Source: Oscillospiraceae bacterium (GTDB lineage: Bacteria; Bacillota; Clostridia; Oscillospirales; Ruminococcaceae). Taken from it: a stretch of 49,509 nucleotides of DNA. The notes under the pieces are model-generated. The model was not told the DNA's origin. It did not search any database and saw only the letters and a program-made list of their open reading frames with translations. The stretch is from assembly GCA_017481565.1 (NCBI GenBank), contig JAFUOZ010000085.1, positions 1 through 49,509 on the forward strand. The letters are read 5' to 3'. Numbering within the stretch: the first letter of the stretch is position 1; each line of letters begins with the position of its first letter. Positions 23,568 through 30,720 of this stretch are shown one piece after another. Position numbers and translations under genes: made by a program.

Positions 23568-25538
23568 TTACGCTCCTTTCGATTTTTCAACCGCCTCATT
23601 TGCCCTTACTATATCGGCAAATTCAACTCTTGTTATGTTCATTTCACCGCCCTCATGCTCAGGAGCAATAACGGGAGTGAAAACCTCGGGCTGTGCGATC
23701 TCGTAGCCCTCGGCGTTCTGTTTCGCTCTGAGAAGCTCAGCTTCAAGCAATGATACAGCGTCATATTTCTTATACTCGTCAAGCTGTTTTCTGACAGCCT
23801 TTCGTGTTGCCGCCTGACTGCGCATAAAGGTCTGTATATCTTCCTGCTCCGCTCCGATGAACGGCAGATCAAGATGATCGGCACAGGCATATCGGTACAA
23901 AAATTTATCCGTATCCTTTTCGTATACCATGACCTCGGATAGATCTGCAGGATCAAAGCGCACAAAAACCTCTTCGCCGATATGGAAAACAGTGTTTTCG
24001 TCCTTATACCATATCTTACGCCCTGCCCATTCGATAAACACACCGTTTCGCTTGATCTGCTGTATCTTGGTGGAGCGGCGCATAAGCAGCCTCAGATTAT
24101 CCTTGTCGCTGGTCCTGAACTCAACGTCACCCGATCTTACAGCCTCGTTCCATACCTCAATGCGCTTTTTTCCTTTATATAGCTTTTCCTTGCCGCCGTA
24201 AAGCTCGCTGTTATATCCTCTGATGAACACAGGGAGTATATCTCTCAGCTCCTTGTCGGTGATAAGCCGCTTTTCCTTTACAAGCTGACTGCATTCCTCG
24301 GGTCTTTCTGAGGGCTTGCCGCCGCAGTAGCTTTCTATTGACTTGGAATAATGCTCCTTGAAGGTATAGAAAAACCTTTCGATAGGCTTTGCCTTTGCAT
24401 TGGCAGGAATAGCGTTTGTCATTGTAATGCCCAGTAAGGAGAGTATCTGAACAGGGTGCTCTTCCTTCTGCCACGAAGCTTTTTTGCGGTGTCCTCGTCC
24501 TGCCACATCTCCTGCAAGGAACTCCGAACCGTTGTCGAAGTATACCCCAAGAGGCAGTCCATACCCTTGCAGACAAGCGGAACGTAGCGCATAAAGGGTA
24601 GTATCCGAATTTGGATGATCGCACAGCTCTGCGGCTGTGATAATGCCACTCTTTGCGTCCATGTAAGCCGTGATTGAAGCACGGTGTACCTCTCCGCTGT
24701 CCGATACGCTGAAAAAGTCAAGTGTATGGTTATCCGCTATCCAGATATCGTTGCATTTAAGACTGTCCATGTTGCGCTCAACGTGTTCAAGGTATTTATC
24801 CGTAAACTCCTTTTCGCCCTTCCGTGCATAAGCAACTATGCACTTTGGTATCTTCTCGGCGGCTCTGCGGAAGGTACGGGAGCTTGGGATACTGCTTGCC
24901 AGCTCGGGATAATACTCACGGCATACTGCAACAGTCTTGTTATAGCAGTTTTCCACCGACGGCTGATGCCTGTTCAGATAAAACGCCGTGAATATATCGA
25001 ACACCTCGGGTCTTATACTGCACTGTCCCTTGTTCCAGCCGCCCCGATGATCCACAAGCCCCTCAAGATCATGATTAATATATGCCGTATACTTGCGGTA
25101 AAGGATATCGGGACTTATGTTGATGCCCTGATGCTCAAGCTTCATCTTTCCGCAGAACATAGGATCTGCCTCTGTCTTTTTCCTGAACTTAGCACGCACA
25201 TCAAGCCATTCTTTTATTATTCCGCACCACATGGAGATCTGCTCACGCTCCTCCGCTGTAAACTCGTCAAGATTTTTTCTGACGGGCATTTTAACGGTCT
25301 TCAAAGGCTGTTTTTCCGCAGGCTCTGGAGGAAGTCCCGTTTCCTTTCGCCGCCGCTCGTAATACTTACGTTTCAGCTCCTCGGGAAGCTCCGTCACGGG
25401 AATAAGATACTGCATACACTTGTTTTCTGTATTTTCCCTCATTACCGATTCAAGCTTACCGTTATTGATCTGCATTCGTGTATATCTTACCGAACACCCC
25501 TTAAGCTCGGCATACTCTTTTACGGTGATATATTCCAC
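23568..25538 (-). CDS. muA: MuA-like DDE transposase
   Basis: 656 residues from the GTG preceded by AAAGGGG; a TTG 14 codons upstream has no ribosome site. N-terminal wHTH (EYITVKEYAELKGCSVRYTR), helical middle, then the RNase H-like catalytic core with D269 (IADNHTLDF), D335 (VYFDNGSEF) and E387 (AKPIERFF), matching the positions known in MuA. A beta-barrel and C-terminal MuB/ClpX-contact region follow. It performs integration and replicative transposition. No frameshift or missing catalytic residue is seen, so it appears functional. Confidence 0.95.
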   Translation of the reverse strand: MEYITVKEYAELKGCSVRYTRMQINNGKLESVMRENTENKCMQYLIPVTELPEELKRKYYERRRKETGLPPEPAEKQPLKTVKMPVRKNLDEFTAEEREQISMWCGIIKEWLDVRAKFRKKTEADPMFCGKMKLEHQGINISPDILYRKYTAYINHDLEGLVDHRGGWNKGQCSIRPEVFDIFTAFYLNRHQPSVENCYNKTVAVCREYYPELASSIPSSRTFRRAAEKIPKCIVAYARKGEKEFTDKYLEHVERNMDSLKCNDIWIADNHTLDFFSVSDSGEVHRASITAYMDAKSGIITAAELCDHPNSDTTLYALRSACLQGYGLPLGVYFDNGSEFLAGDVAGRGHRKKASWQKEEHPVQILSLLGITMTNAIPANAKAKPIERFFYTFKEHYSKSIESYCGGKPSERPEECSQLVKEKRLITDKELRDILPVFIRGYNSELYGGKEKLYKGKKRIEVWNEAVRSGDVEFRTSDKDNLRLLMRRSTKIQQIKRNGVFIEWAGRKIWYKDENTVFHIGEEVFVRFDPADLSEVMVYEKDTDKFLYRYACADHLDLPFIGAEQEDIQTFMRSQAATRKAVRKQLDEYKKYDAVSLLEAELLRAKQNAEGYEIAQPEVFTPVIAPEHEGGEMNITRVEFADIVRANEAVEKSKGA

Positions 25539-25616
25539 ACTCACACCCCTTTGTTTGTCTATTCTGCTGATTTTTCTCAAAATATATTGAACATCTGTTC
25601 GATTTTTGGTATAATA

Positions 25617-25817
25617 TCAATCAGAGTCCTGAACATCGGCAGTTATTCCCTCAAGGAATTCCATGGTTTCAACCAACAGCGTGAGAATGGTCGCAACATT
25701 CTTACGCACCTGTTCAGGCTCTTTTTTTATATCCTCACTGAGAGTTATCTCACAGAGAAGCTGTCCTGCTTCAAAGGCACATAACAGCATACGCCGTCTG
25801 AATTCATTCATATTCAT
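25617..25817 (-). CDS. Small phage protein upstream of the transposase gene
   Basis: 66 residues starting MNMNEFRRRMLLCAF, ATG after AAGGAAG; the longer frame lacks a site. All-helical, acidic C-terminus (AGQLLCEITLSEDIKKEPEQ, TILTLLVETMEFLEG). Unknown family; could be a small regulator or an assembly partner of the transposition machinery. Confidence 0.58.
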   Translation of the reverse strand: MNMNEFRRRMLLCAFEAGQLLCEITLSEDIKKEPEQVRKNVATILTLLVETMEFLEGITADVQDSD

Positions 25818-25873
25818 ATTAACACTTCCTTTCTGACCTGCCATCGTCAGTGTGGGTAGGTCATCTCCCACAG

Positions 25874-25891
25874 ACGGAGCAGAAGCTCCGT
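25874..25891. promoter_or_regulatory. Short hairpin between two early phage genes
   Basis: CGGAGC-AGAA-GCTCCG, perfect 6-bp stem with a tetraloop, between the 35-residue and 66-residue genes. No U-tract on the minus strand. Likely an mRNA processing or stability hairpin. Confidence 0.4.
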
Positions 25892-25903
25892 TTCGGCGGT
25901 TAT

Positions 25904-26011
25904 TTACAGCTTGATGCGTACCCAGTAACAGCTTTTTCCGCTGCGTATCGGCACGAATGACAGCATTTTGTATCCAGTCATAAGATCAGCTTTTCTTACT
26001 TTTACTTTCAT
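25904..26011 (-). CDS. Small basic phage protein, 35 residues
   Basis: Overlaps the stop of the upstream gene (ATGA) and has a strong GGAGGT site 8 bases before its ATG. The product is basic (MKVKVRKADLMTGYKMLSFV at the start) with a C-terminal SCYWVRIKL. The coupling and ribosome site make it credible despite its size. No family recognised. Confidence 0.6.
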   Translation of the reverse strand: MKVKVRKADLMTGYKMLSFVPIRSGKSCYWVRIKL

Positions 26012-26247
26012 GACGCTGTACCTCCGTACTTCTTGACGTAGTCGGGTCTGCGGTAAAGCTCATCAACGGTACCAAGCCCTGTTTTTACCTTGCTCCAATC
26101 TATGATATACCTTTCAAAATACGGATACGGCATCTCTATAGCAAGCCGTACCTGATCTTCTTCAAGCTCCAGGAGTTTACATATCTTAGGAACAGTAACC
26201 TTTTTCTGACGCAGATATTTTATTGTTCTGATTTCTCGTTCTGTCAT
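26008..26247 (-). CDS. Small HTH-like early phage protein
   Basis: 79 residues with a GAGGTGA site. The N-terminal half (IRTIKYLRQKKVTVPKICKL) reads as a helix-turn-helix of the kind that scans for sigma-4 or transposase-type folds; the rest is Tyr-rich (MPYPYFERYIIDW). Follows the XRE gene with a 1-base gap. Possibly a DNA-binding early regulator. Confidence 0.6.
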   Translation of the reverse strand: MTEREIRTIKYLRQKKVTVPKICKLLELEEDQVRLAIEMPYPYFERYIIDWSKVKTGLGTVDELYRRPDYVKKYGGTAS

Positions 26248-26248
26248 A

Positions 26249-26461
26249 TCAGCTCACCTCTATTCCGTCAAAGAACCGCTCCATATCGCAGTGGAGCGCC
26301 TTTGCGATCTTGCGGAGCGTGTCCGCCATCGGAATATTTTTTCCCTTTTCGATCTTGCTTACAGCGGCGGCGCTTATTCCTGCTCTGCCCGCAAGCTCTC
26401 GCTGATCCATGCCAAGCTCTTCACGTTTTGCACGGATATTTCTGCCGATAATATTATTCAT
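26249..26461 (-). CDS. XRE-family transcriptional regulator (Ner-like position)
   Basis: 70 residues, GGGAGGGATATAG leader. A classic Cro/CI helix-turn-helix (IRAKREELGMDQRELAGRAG and ISAAAVSKIEKGKNIP, ~8-45) fills most of the protein. In Mu, Ner is a small HTH protein early in the operon that turns down early and repressor promoters; this gene is small and early enough to play that part (inference). Overlaps the upstream gene by 8 bases. Confidence 0.85.
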   Translation of the reverse strand: MNNIIGRNIRAKREELGMDQRELAGRAGISAAAVSKIEKGKNIPMADTLRKIAKALHCDMERFFDGIEVS

Positions 26462-26699
26462 CTATATCCCTCCCTGTTATTTCTTCATACTGCGCAGCAA
26501 CTGAAGCGCAGTAATCTTCACGTGCATACAGCTTCATAAGCTGATACAGCTCCTTAGCTGTCTTTATACATTGTGTACATATAAAATACTTGTTGGAATA
26601 TGCTATGTCGATTATCATCTGAGCTATCGTGTCAACAAGACCGTCAACAGCACTCAGAGCTTCTTCAAGCTCAATTTCAAGCCTTTTGAGTTCGTCCAT
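26454..26699 (-). CDS. Small helical early phage protein
   Basis: 81 residues starting MDELKRLEIELEEAL; an ATG three codons upstream abuts the AAAGGAGC. Helical with acidic N-terminus and a single CTQC pair (~37-40). The C-terminus ends EEITGRDIDE. Function unknown. Confidence 0.58.
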   Translation of the reverse strand: MDELKRLEIELEEALSAVDGLVDTIAQMIIDIAYSNKYFICTQCIKTAKELYQLMKLYAREDYCASVAAQYEEITGRDIDE

Positions 26700-26715
26700 A
26701 ATATCCATGCTCCTT

Positions 26716-27018
26716 TCATTTAAGCTTCGGGCAAAGTCCCAGACCTGCGCCCCGTGTCGTTTCAGGAGGATGCCTCTGGAACTTGTCGGCTATGTAGCAA
26801 TCCTCACGCTTTTCGCATTTACAGCAGTCGCATTGTCTGCTCTCGTTGGTGTAAATGAATCTGAGCCAGTATATATCCTCATCGTCCATACCCTTTGATT
26901 TAAGGTAATATACAGCCTTAAACTTGCTCTCAAACTTCATTACCTCTCCCTTTTCATCAAGCAGATATTCAAGCTCATTCAGCGTAATGTCGTTTATGTG
27001 CTTTCCTACAATGATCAT
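26716..27018 (-). CDS. Cysteine-rich early phage protein
   Basis: 100 residues starting MIIVGKHINDITLNELEYLL, start just past the BRO stop with GAGGAGGG upstream. The second half has a dense cysteine cluster (CDCCKCEKREDC, then a C-terminal Cys near LGLCPKLK) that probably binds zinc or an iron-sulfur cluster. No family recognised. Confidence 0.62.
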   Translation of the reverse strand: MIIVGKHINDITLNELEYLLDEKGEVMKFESKFKAVYYLKSKGMDDEDIYWLRFIYTNESRQCDCCKCEKREDCYIADKFQRHPPETTRGAGLGLCPKLK

Positions 27019-27019
27019 G

Positions 27020-27709
27020 TCATTTGCCCTCCTCGAAAAAAGTAAGCTGAACATCTGTCACAACAAAATGCCTTCTCTTGTATCTGTTTACCGACATCTG
27101 AGAAATATATTCGCCTGTTATGCTCTGCACAAAATTTGCGACCTGCTGACAGGAATATTTTCCCGAAGCGATCATTTCATCAGCCTGCTCTTTGACCTCG
27201 GGCGGAAGCTGTTCGATTTTTGAGGGAGTTACATAGGTGTATTTTTTTGCTATGCGTTTTTCTCCGACTGTTCTTTCAACGGGAGCGGTCACTGCACTGT
27301 TTATAACGGGGAGCAACTGCTTAAGCACTTCCGAAATAACCGCAGCAGTCACTTTTGAAACAAGCTGTTCCGTGTCAATGCTGTTTGCGCCGTAGCTGCC
27401 TGTTCTGCGTATGCTCGGCAGGACTTCATCAAAGACCCAGCGTTCAAACTTCTCCGCTCCCGGAAGCTTACTGCTTACTATGAGGCGGTAGAGGTCTCCT
27501 TCGGGAATGTAATTTACTAATTGCATTCCACCATTTGTGGGGAGGTGGTGTTTCACCACCCCCTTACAATGTTGCTTAACTGCATTAATCGTATCCTTGT
27601 AACCTAAAATCCTTGCACACTGCGTAGCAGGGAAATACTCCTTGCCGTCAATAATCATTACCCCAAGCTCACCGAACTCGGTATTATTGAATACTCTTAA
27701 ATCGTTCAT
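27020..27709 (-). CDS. BRO-family antirepressor, first gene of the early operon
   Basis: 229 residues with a GGAGG site. BRO-N domain over residues ~1-105 with the hallmark segments MIIDGKEYFPATQCARILGY, YIPEGDLYRLIVSSKLPGAE and FERWVFDEVLPSIRRTG. The C-terminal domain has a second DNA-binding-like part (SCQQVANFVQSITGEYISQM). Being first behind the repressor-controlled promoter, it may reinforce induction or suppress the host regulator. It is only distantly similar to the late-region BRO at 11013-11600. Confidence 0.88.
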   Translation of the reverse strand: MNDLRVFNNTEFGELGVMIIDGKEYFPATQCARILGYKDTINAVKQHCKGVVKHHLPTNGGMQLVNYIPEGDLYRLIVSSKLPGAEKFERWVFDEVLPSIRRTGSYGANSIDTEQLVSKVTAAVISEVLKQLLPVINSAVTAPVERTVGEKRIAKKYTYVTPSKIEQLPPEVKEQADEMIASGKYSCQQVANFVQSITGEYISQMSVNRYKRRHFVVTDVQLTFFEEGK

Positions 27710-27729
27710 TAAAATTCCTCCATTTACTA

Positions 27730-27758
27730 TTGTTTTTTCAAGCTACTTATGGTACAAT
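27730..27758 (+). promoter_or_regulatory. Candidate promoter of the repressor gene
   Basis: TTGTTT (27730-27735), 17-base spacer and TACAAT (27753-27758), reading toward the repressor. The leader of ~110 bases would cross the early operator, allowing autoregulation. Weaker than the opposing early promoter by consensus score. Confidence 0.5.
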
Positions 27759-27803
27759 TATTCTAATATGGGATAACTGCGCCTATAGGATTAACTACTG
27801 TTA

Positions 27804-27832
27804 ATTATACTGGAATATTTCCAGTATGTCAA
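27804..27832 (-). promoter_or_regulatory. Early promoter with the repressor operator in its spacer
   Basis: Minus-strand TTGACA (27827-27832), a 17-base spacer and TATAAT (27804-27809), all consensus. A 19-bp palindrome (arms TACTGGAA and TTCCAGTA, 27808-27826) fills the spacer. Half-sites TTCCAGT recur at 27850-27856 and 28027-28033. Repressor on this palindrome would block RNA polymerase from the whole early operon. Confidence 0.85.
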
Positions 27833-27876
27833 TAATAAAAATGGATTTTTTCCAGTTAAAGGAGGTTTTTGTAACT

Positions 27877-28578
27877 ATGCCTAAAATCATCATAGAAAAT
27901 TTATTAAAAATGCATATTGATAGACAAAAAATGATTGATAATGGTTTCAAGCCACAAAAGTATGATGATGTTTTGCGAAATAAATCAAGTTATAAATTAA
28001 ATGATTTAATAGAGATTTCGGAAAAATTCCAGTTATCTCTTGATTATCTTGTGTATGGCAAAGAAAAAAGCCCGTCTATCTCTCTTTCAGATGACGAGCA
28101 AAAGCTTCTTGGATATTTTAAGGAGCTGTCTCCTAATGTACAGCAGCAACTCATCGGCAGGGCGGAGCTTCTTGCCGAACAGGCTGAACGGTCCTCTCAG
28201 ATAACCTGCAGCTGTTATATTGCCGACGTAGCCGCAGGAGCAGGCATATCAGCACCCTTTACTATTGACGATGCTTTCTCTCCTCGCCAATTCAACCGGA
28301 GCGACGTTCCCTCCAATGCAGACTGCGGCGTCCCGATCAACGGAGACAGCATGGAGCCTAAATATCCTCACGGCTGTATTGTATGGGTAAAGCGTAACGC
28401 AGAAGTGAAATACGGAGATACCGTCATTGTCGTCCGCAACGGTGAGCCGCTGTGCAAGATCTATAAGCAGGACGGCTTATACTCCTATAACCAAAAGTAT
28501 AACCCGATACGCATAAGCGAAGATGACAGTATACAGATCTTCGGTAAGGTTATAGGGTTTTATACCGATGTTGACTGA
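27877..28578 (+). CDS. S24-family phage repressor (LexA/CI-like, self-cleaving)
   Basis: 233 residues from the ATG after AAAGGAGGT; a frame start at 27826 overlaps the operator. N-terminal HTH-like domain (~1-65), linker, then the S24 peptidase with cleavage site Ala120-Gly121 (DVAAGAGISAP), nucleophile Ser158 (INGDSMEP) and Lys194 (LCKIYK). Such repressors self-cleave when RecA is activated. Mu's own c repressor lacks this domain, so this element should be SOS-inducible (inference). It is transcribed away from the early operon and represses it through the palindrome at 27808-27826. Confidence 0.92.
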   Translation: MPKIIIENLLKMHIDRQKMIDNGFKPQKYDDVLRNKSSYKLNDLIEISEKFQLSLDYLVYGKEKSPSISLSDDEQKLLGYFKELSPNVQQQLIGRAELLAEQAERSSQITCSCYIADVAAGAGISAPFTIDDAFSPRQFNRSDVPSNADCGVPINGDSMEPKYPHGCIVWVKRNAEVKYGDTVIVVRNGEPLCKIYKQDGLYSYNQKYNPIRISEDDSIQIFGKVIGFYTDVD

Positions 28579-28599
28579 TATTGAGAGGAGGTGAACAGC

Positions 28600-28983
28600 A
28601 TGAAAGATATATGCCGTGTTTTGTCCAAGGTAGTTTTAGCGCTTGGAACTATCGGAAGTATGATCCTTGCGGGTACACTCGGAAAAGAAACAAGCATTTC
28701 AGCATACGGAGCGATACAGCAGGAGCGTAACTGGGGAACTACTATAATAGTTTTCCTTGCAGCCGCTTTTTCTGTTTTTCTGATGTTCGTGATTCTTTCG
28801 GCACTTGGAGAGATACTTGAAAATCAGGAAAGGATCATGTACAGCCAGACAAATTCTGCTTCTAAAAATAAGATCTCCAATTCAAATAGCAGTAATTCAG
28901 GCGGCACTTGGACATGTCCCGAATGTGATACTGTCAATTCAAATTCGGTGCGTATGTGTAAAGACTGCGGTTATACCAAGTAG
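28600..28983 (+). CDS. Membrane protein with C-terminal zinc ribbon, co-transcribed with the repressor
   Basis: 127 residues from the ATG after GGAGGTGAACAGC, 21 bases behind the repressor. Two membrane helices (~10-30, ~49-70: TTIIVFLAAAFSVFLMFVIL), a Ser/Asn linker, and a zinc ribbon with CPEC (~106) and CKDC (~121), so both ends probably face the cytosol. Co-expression with the repressor in lysogens suggests a lysogenic-conversion or superinfection-exclusion role (inference). Confidence 0.75.
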   Translation: MKDICRVLSKVVLALGTIGSMILAGTLGKETSISAYGAIQQERNWGTTIIVFLAAAFSVFLMFVILSALGEILENQERIMYSQTNSASKNKISNSNSSNSGGTWTCPECDTVNSNSVRMCKDCGYTK

Positions 28984-29030
28984 CAGTCTGTATTATATTG
29001 CTTTTGAAACAAAACTGCACATAGTTTACA

Positions 29031-29066
29031 GGGGTAGGAAGTAGTTCCCACCCCCTCACTTTTTTG
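29031..29066 (+). terminator. Intrinsic terminator of the repressor operon
   Basis: Stem GGGGTAGGAA / TTCCCACCCC with a GTAG loop, then CTCAC and six T, 47 bases after the last lysogeny gene. A second TTCCCACCCC copy follows at 29079-29092. Confidence 0.75.
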
Positions 29067-29177
29067 TTCCCAGTTCCCACCCCTCTAAATCATTCAGAAA
29101 ATCAAAAAAATGTAAGCTGATAACATCGTTTCAGCTGAATGGCGTTTATACATTCAAACGCCGAAAAAACAAGCCTA

Positions 29178-29224
29178 AAAGACCATTCAAGGGGTAATAA
29201 AATACCTCTTGAACGGTCTTTTTG
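29178..29224. terminator. Bidirectional terminator near the phage end
   Basis: Long stem AAAGACCATTCAAGGGGTA / TACCTCTTGAACGGTCTTT with T-runs on both sides (five on the plus strand). It insulates the prophage end from host transcription. A smaller hairpin (GGCGTTT / AAACGCC) lies at 29141-29162. Confidence 0.8.
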
Positions 29225-29351
29225 TGTTTCCGTTAAAATTCATCGCCTTTTCAAGAAGACCCCTCAAAAACGGCAAAATCGGCTTGACAGCACCGCTCCC
29301 GTTTTATTGCAAAAAATAACGGCTGAAACCACGTATTTGCACATGTTTCAA

Positions 29352-29411
29352 CCGTTTTTTCCACTTCTTCCGTGTATTGCCGCTTTTTTGCACTTTACTT
29401 GTCACTTTACA
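29352..29411 (-). repeat. Putative Mu-type phage terminus with two transposase-site-like repeats
   Basis: Read on the minus strand the phage begins TGTAAAGTGACAAGTAAAG at 29411, recalling the Mu left end (TGTA start, A-rich site near the tip). Two related sequences of the form AAGTG-N-AAAAAA-N-CGG occur at 29380-29400 and 29352-29372, as expected for adjacent transposase sites. The adjoining host bases AATAC (29412-29416) would be the 5-bp target duplication, its partner lying left of the window. Confidence 0.7.
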
Positions 29412-29768
29412 AATACCTCTCTTTGATGTGCCTTCGGTGGCCTTGAAGGAATCGTAGAAGAATACCATGCAGACTAAAACAGCAGCGCCTGCCGCTAAGA
29501 ATTCCATTAATATGTACATGAGAGCGTCACCGATCGCAAGACCGTTCCAGATAACGCTTCCGATAACAACACCGGGGTTGAGATAAGCAGGACCGCCCAT
29601 TATTGCGGCAATCGCAAGTCCGAAGCCTACCGCAAGGCTCCATGCTACTACAAGCTCAATGTAGTTAAGGGTCGATACAAGTGTCTTTTTCAGGTTTACG
29701 TTGCACATATAAGCGTAACCGCCTGCTAAGAAGATAAAACTACCGATGAATTCTGACAGATATGTCAT
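29412..29768 (-). pseudogene. Aquaporin/glycerol-facilitator family gene, cut by the prophage
   Basis: The frame starts at an ATG with AAAGGAG and runs 119 codons of MIP-family sequence before phage sequence takes over; the frame continues to 29304 with unrelated basic residues. Visible are membrane helix 1 (LSEFIGSFIFLAGGYAYMC), helix 2 (LAVGFGLAIAAIMGG), the first half-helix motif as LNPGV where the family usually has NPA, and FYDSFKATEG after helix 3. The second half, with the other NPA loop, should lie beyond the far end of the prophage. Channel function is therefore lost in this lysogen. It has its own strong promoter. Confidence 0.8.
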
Positions 29769-29803
29769 AAATATCAGCTCCTTTTAATAATGTTTATGTT
29801 TGG

Positions 29804-29832
29804 ATTATAACATATTGACTAAAATTTGTCAA
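29804..29832 (-). promoter_or_regulatory. Promoter of the disrupted aquaporin gene
   Basis: TTGACA (29827-29832), 17-base spacer, TATAAT (29804-29809), all consensus on the minus strand; the AAAAGGAGC ribosome site follows. Confidence 0.85.
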
Positions 29833-29915
29833 CATACCGAAAACGTTTATATGCATAATTTACATTTGGCATATATTTGGCATACTTTAAATACATTCAT
29901 GTGTCATAAAATGTC

Positions 29916-29949
29916 AAAAAAAGACCGCAGAATTTGATCTGCGGTCTTT
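29916..29949 (-). terminator. Terminator of the tRNA cluster
   Basis: Perfect 12-bp stem AAAGACCGCAGA / TCTGCGGTCTTT with a six-base loop, followed on the minus strand by a seven-base T-run, 10 bases after tRNA-Gly. Confidence 0.88.
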
Positions 29950-29959
29950 GACGAATTAT

Positions 29960-30035
29960 TGGAGCGGATTACGAGGCTCGAACTCGCTACCTCCACCTTG
30001 GCAAGGTGGCGCTCTACCGGATGAGCTAAATCCGC
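29960..30035 (-). tRNA. tRNA-Gly (GCC)
   Basis: 76 bases including encoded CCA. Acceptor GCGGATT / AATCCGC, anticodon loop TTGCCAA inside a CACC/GGTG stem, and the T-arm GAGTTCGAGCCTC are all intact. Last of four tRNAs in one transcript. Confidence 0.95.
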
Positions 30036-30068
30036 AAAACGCTGAGAAAACAACGTTTATTAAAAAAG

Positions 30069-30141
30069 TGCCTCCGATCGGAATCGAACCAATGACACGG
30101 GGATTTTCAGTCCCCTGCTCTACCGACTGAGCTACAGAGGC
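30069..30141 (-). tRNA. tRNA-Phe (GAA)
   Basis: 73 bases without encoded CCA (ends ACTT instead, so CCA must be added by nucleotidyltransferase). Acceptor GCCTCTG / CGGAGGC has one G-U type pair, anticodon loop CTGAAAA, D-loop GTAGCTCAGTCGGTAGAGC. Unlike its three neighbours it lacks the templated CCA. Confidence 0.94.
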
Positions 30142-30165
30142 ATATTGAACATAAAGTTCAATAAA

Positions 30166-30242
30166 TGGCGACCCGGAAGAGACTCGAACTCTCGACCTCC
30201 GCCGTGACAGGGCGGCGTTCTAACCAACTGAACTACCGGGCC
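30166..30242 (-). tRNA. tRNA-Asp (GTC)
   Basis: 77 bases including CCA. Acceptor GGCCCGG / CCGGGTC, anticodon loop CTGTCAC, standard D and T arms (GTTCGAGTC). Second in the cluster. Confidence 0.95.
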
Positions 30243-30275
30243 TCATTCCCCGATTATTACCGGGAAACTTTTAAA

Positions 30276-30351
30276 TGGTGGGAACAATAGGGCTCGAACC
30301 TATGACCCTCTGCTTGTAAGGCAGATGCTCTCCCAGCTGAGCTATGCTCCC
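30276..30351 (-). tRNA. tRNA-Val (TAC)
   Basis: 76 bases including CCA. Acceptor GGGAGCA / TGTTCCC, anticodon loop CTTACAA, T-arm GGTTCGAGCCC. First in the cluster, ~80 bases behind the promoter. Confidence 0.95.
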
Positions 30352-30430
30352 ATTCGATGTCGCCCTCAAAAATCAAGTGTTACGTCTGCCTTTCGGCTTT
30401 CAAGCTTGTCTTATCTCTGACGACTTATTC

Positions 30431-30459
30431 ATTATATAACATAACCTCTGAAAAGTCAA
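30431..30459 (-). promoter_or_regulatory. Promoter of the tRNA cluster
   Basis: TTGACT (30454-30459), 17-base spacer, TATAAT (30431-30436) on the minus strand. The remaining stretch 30460-30664 up to the yabR terminator has no gene and nothing else recognisable. Confidence 0.85.
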
Positions 30460-30664
30460 TAGGTTTTTTCAAAAAAAATCATCTTTGTAAATATTATACA
30501 ACAAAAAGACGCTCAACCACCCGTTAAAATGATATATCCTACAACAAAACGCACCCTCATCGGACAAGATACGATATGATCTTCCGAAAAACCCGTACCG
30601 CATACTATGTACAGACATATCACACGGTTTACAATTAACATATTATTCAACATAGTTCACAATT

Positions 30665-30708
30665 AAAAAACAGATACCCCGACAATAAACCGAGGTATCT
30701 GTAAAAAA
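30665..30708 (-). terminator. Terminator of the yabP-yabQ-divIC-yabR operon
   Basis: Stem CAGATACC / GGTATCTG extended by CCGA/TCGG-type pairs, with A/T runs on both sides giving six U on the minus-strand transcript, 13 bases after the yabR stop. Confidence 0.85.
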
Positions 30709-30720
30709 CGTGACAGTATA

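Larger units (their letters stand above)
1..29411 (-). mobile_element. Mu-like transposable prophage with siphovirus head and tail genes (partial)
   Basis: The Mu order is recognisable: repressor, divergent early operon, MuA-type transposase, MuB-type ATPase, GemA-like protein, Mor activator, gp25/26/27-like genes, terminase, portal, MuF-type protein, then head and tail. The tail genes (TP901 tape measure, Gp15 family) are of Firmicutes siphovirus type, so the element is a transposable siphophage rather than a contractile Mu relative. The right boundary is inferred from a TGTA terminus (minus strand) and loss of aquaporin homology at about 29411. The other end, including the lysis genes, lies left of the window. 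No transposase, terminase, portal or capsid gene is visibly broken, so it may be intact. Confidence 0.93.

Noticed and set aside
24684..25784. Plus-strand frame of 366 codons
   Set aside because: Antisense to the transposase gene; no ribosome site or recognisable domain.
29948..30130. Plus-strand 60-codon frame starting MTNYWSGLRGSN
   Set aside because: It lies across the tRNA-Gly and tRNA-Phe genes on the opposite strand; frames of this type are commonly mis-annotated over tRNAs.
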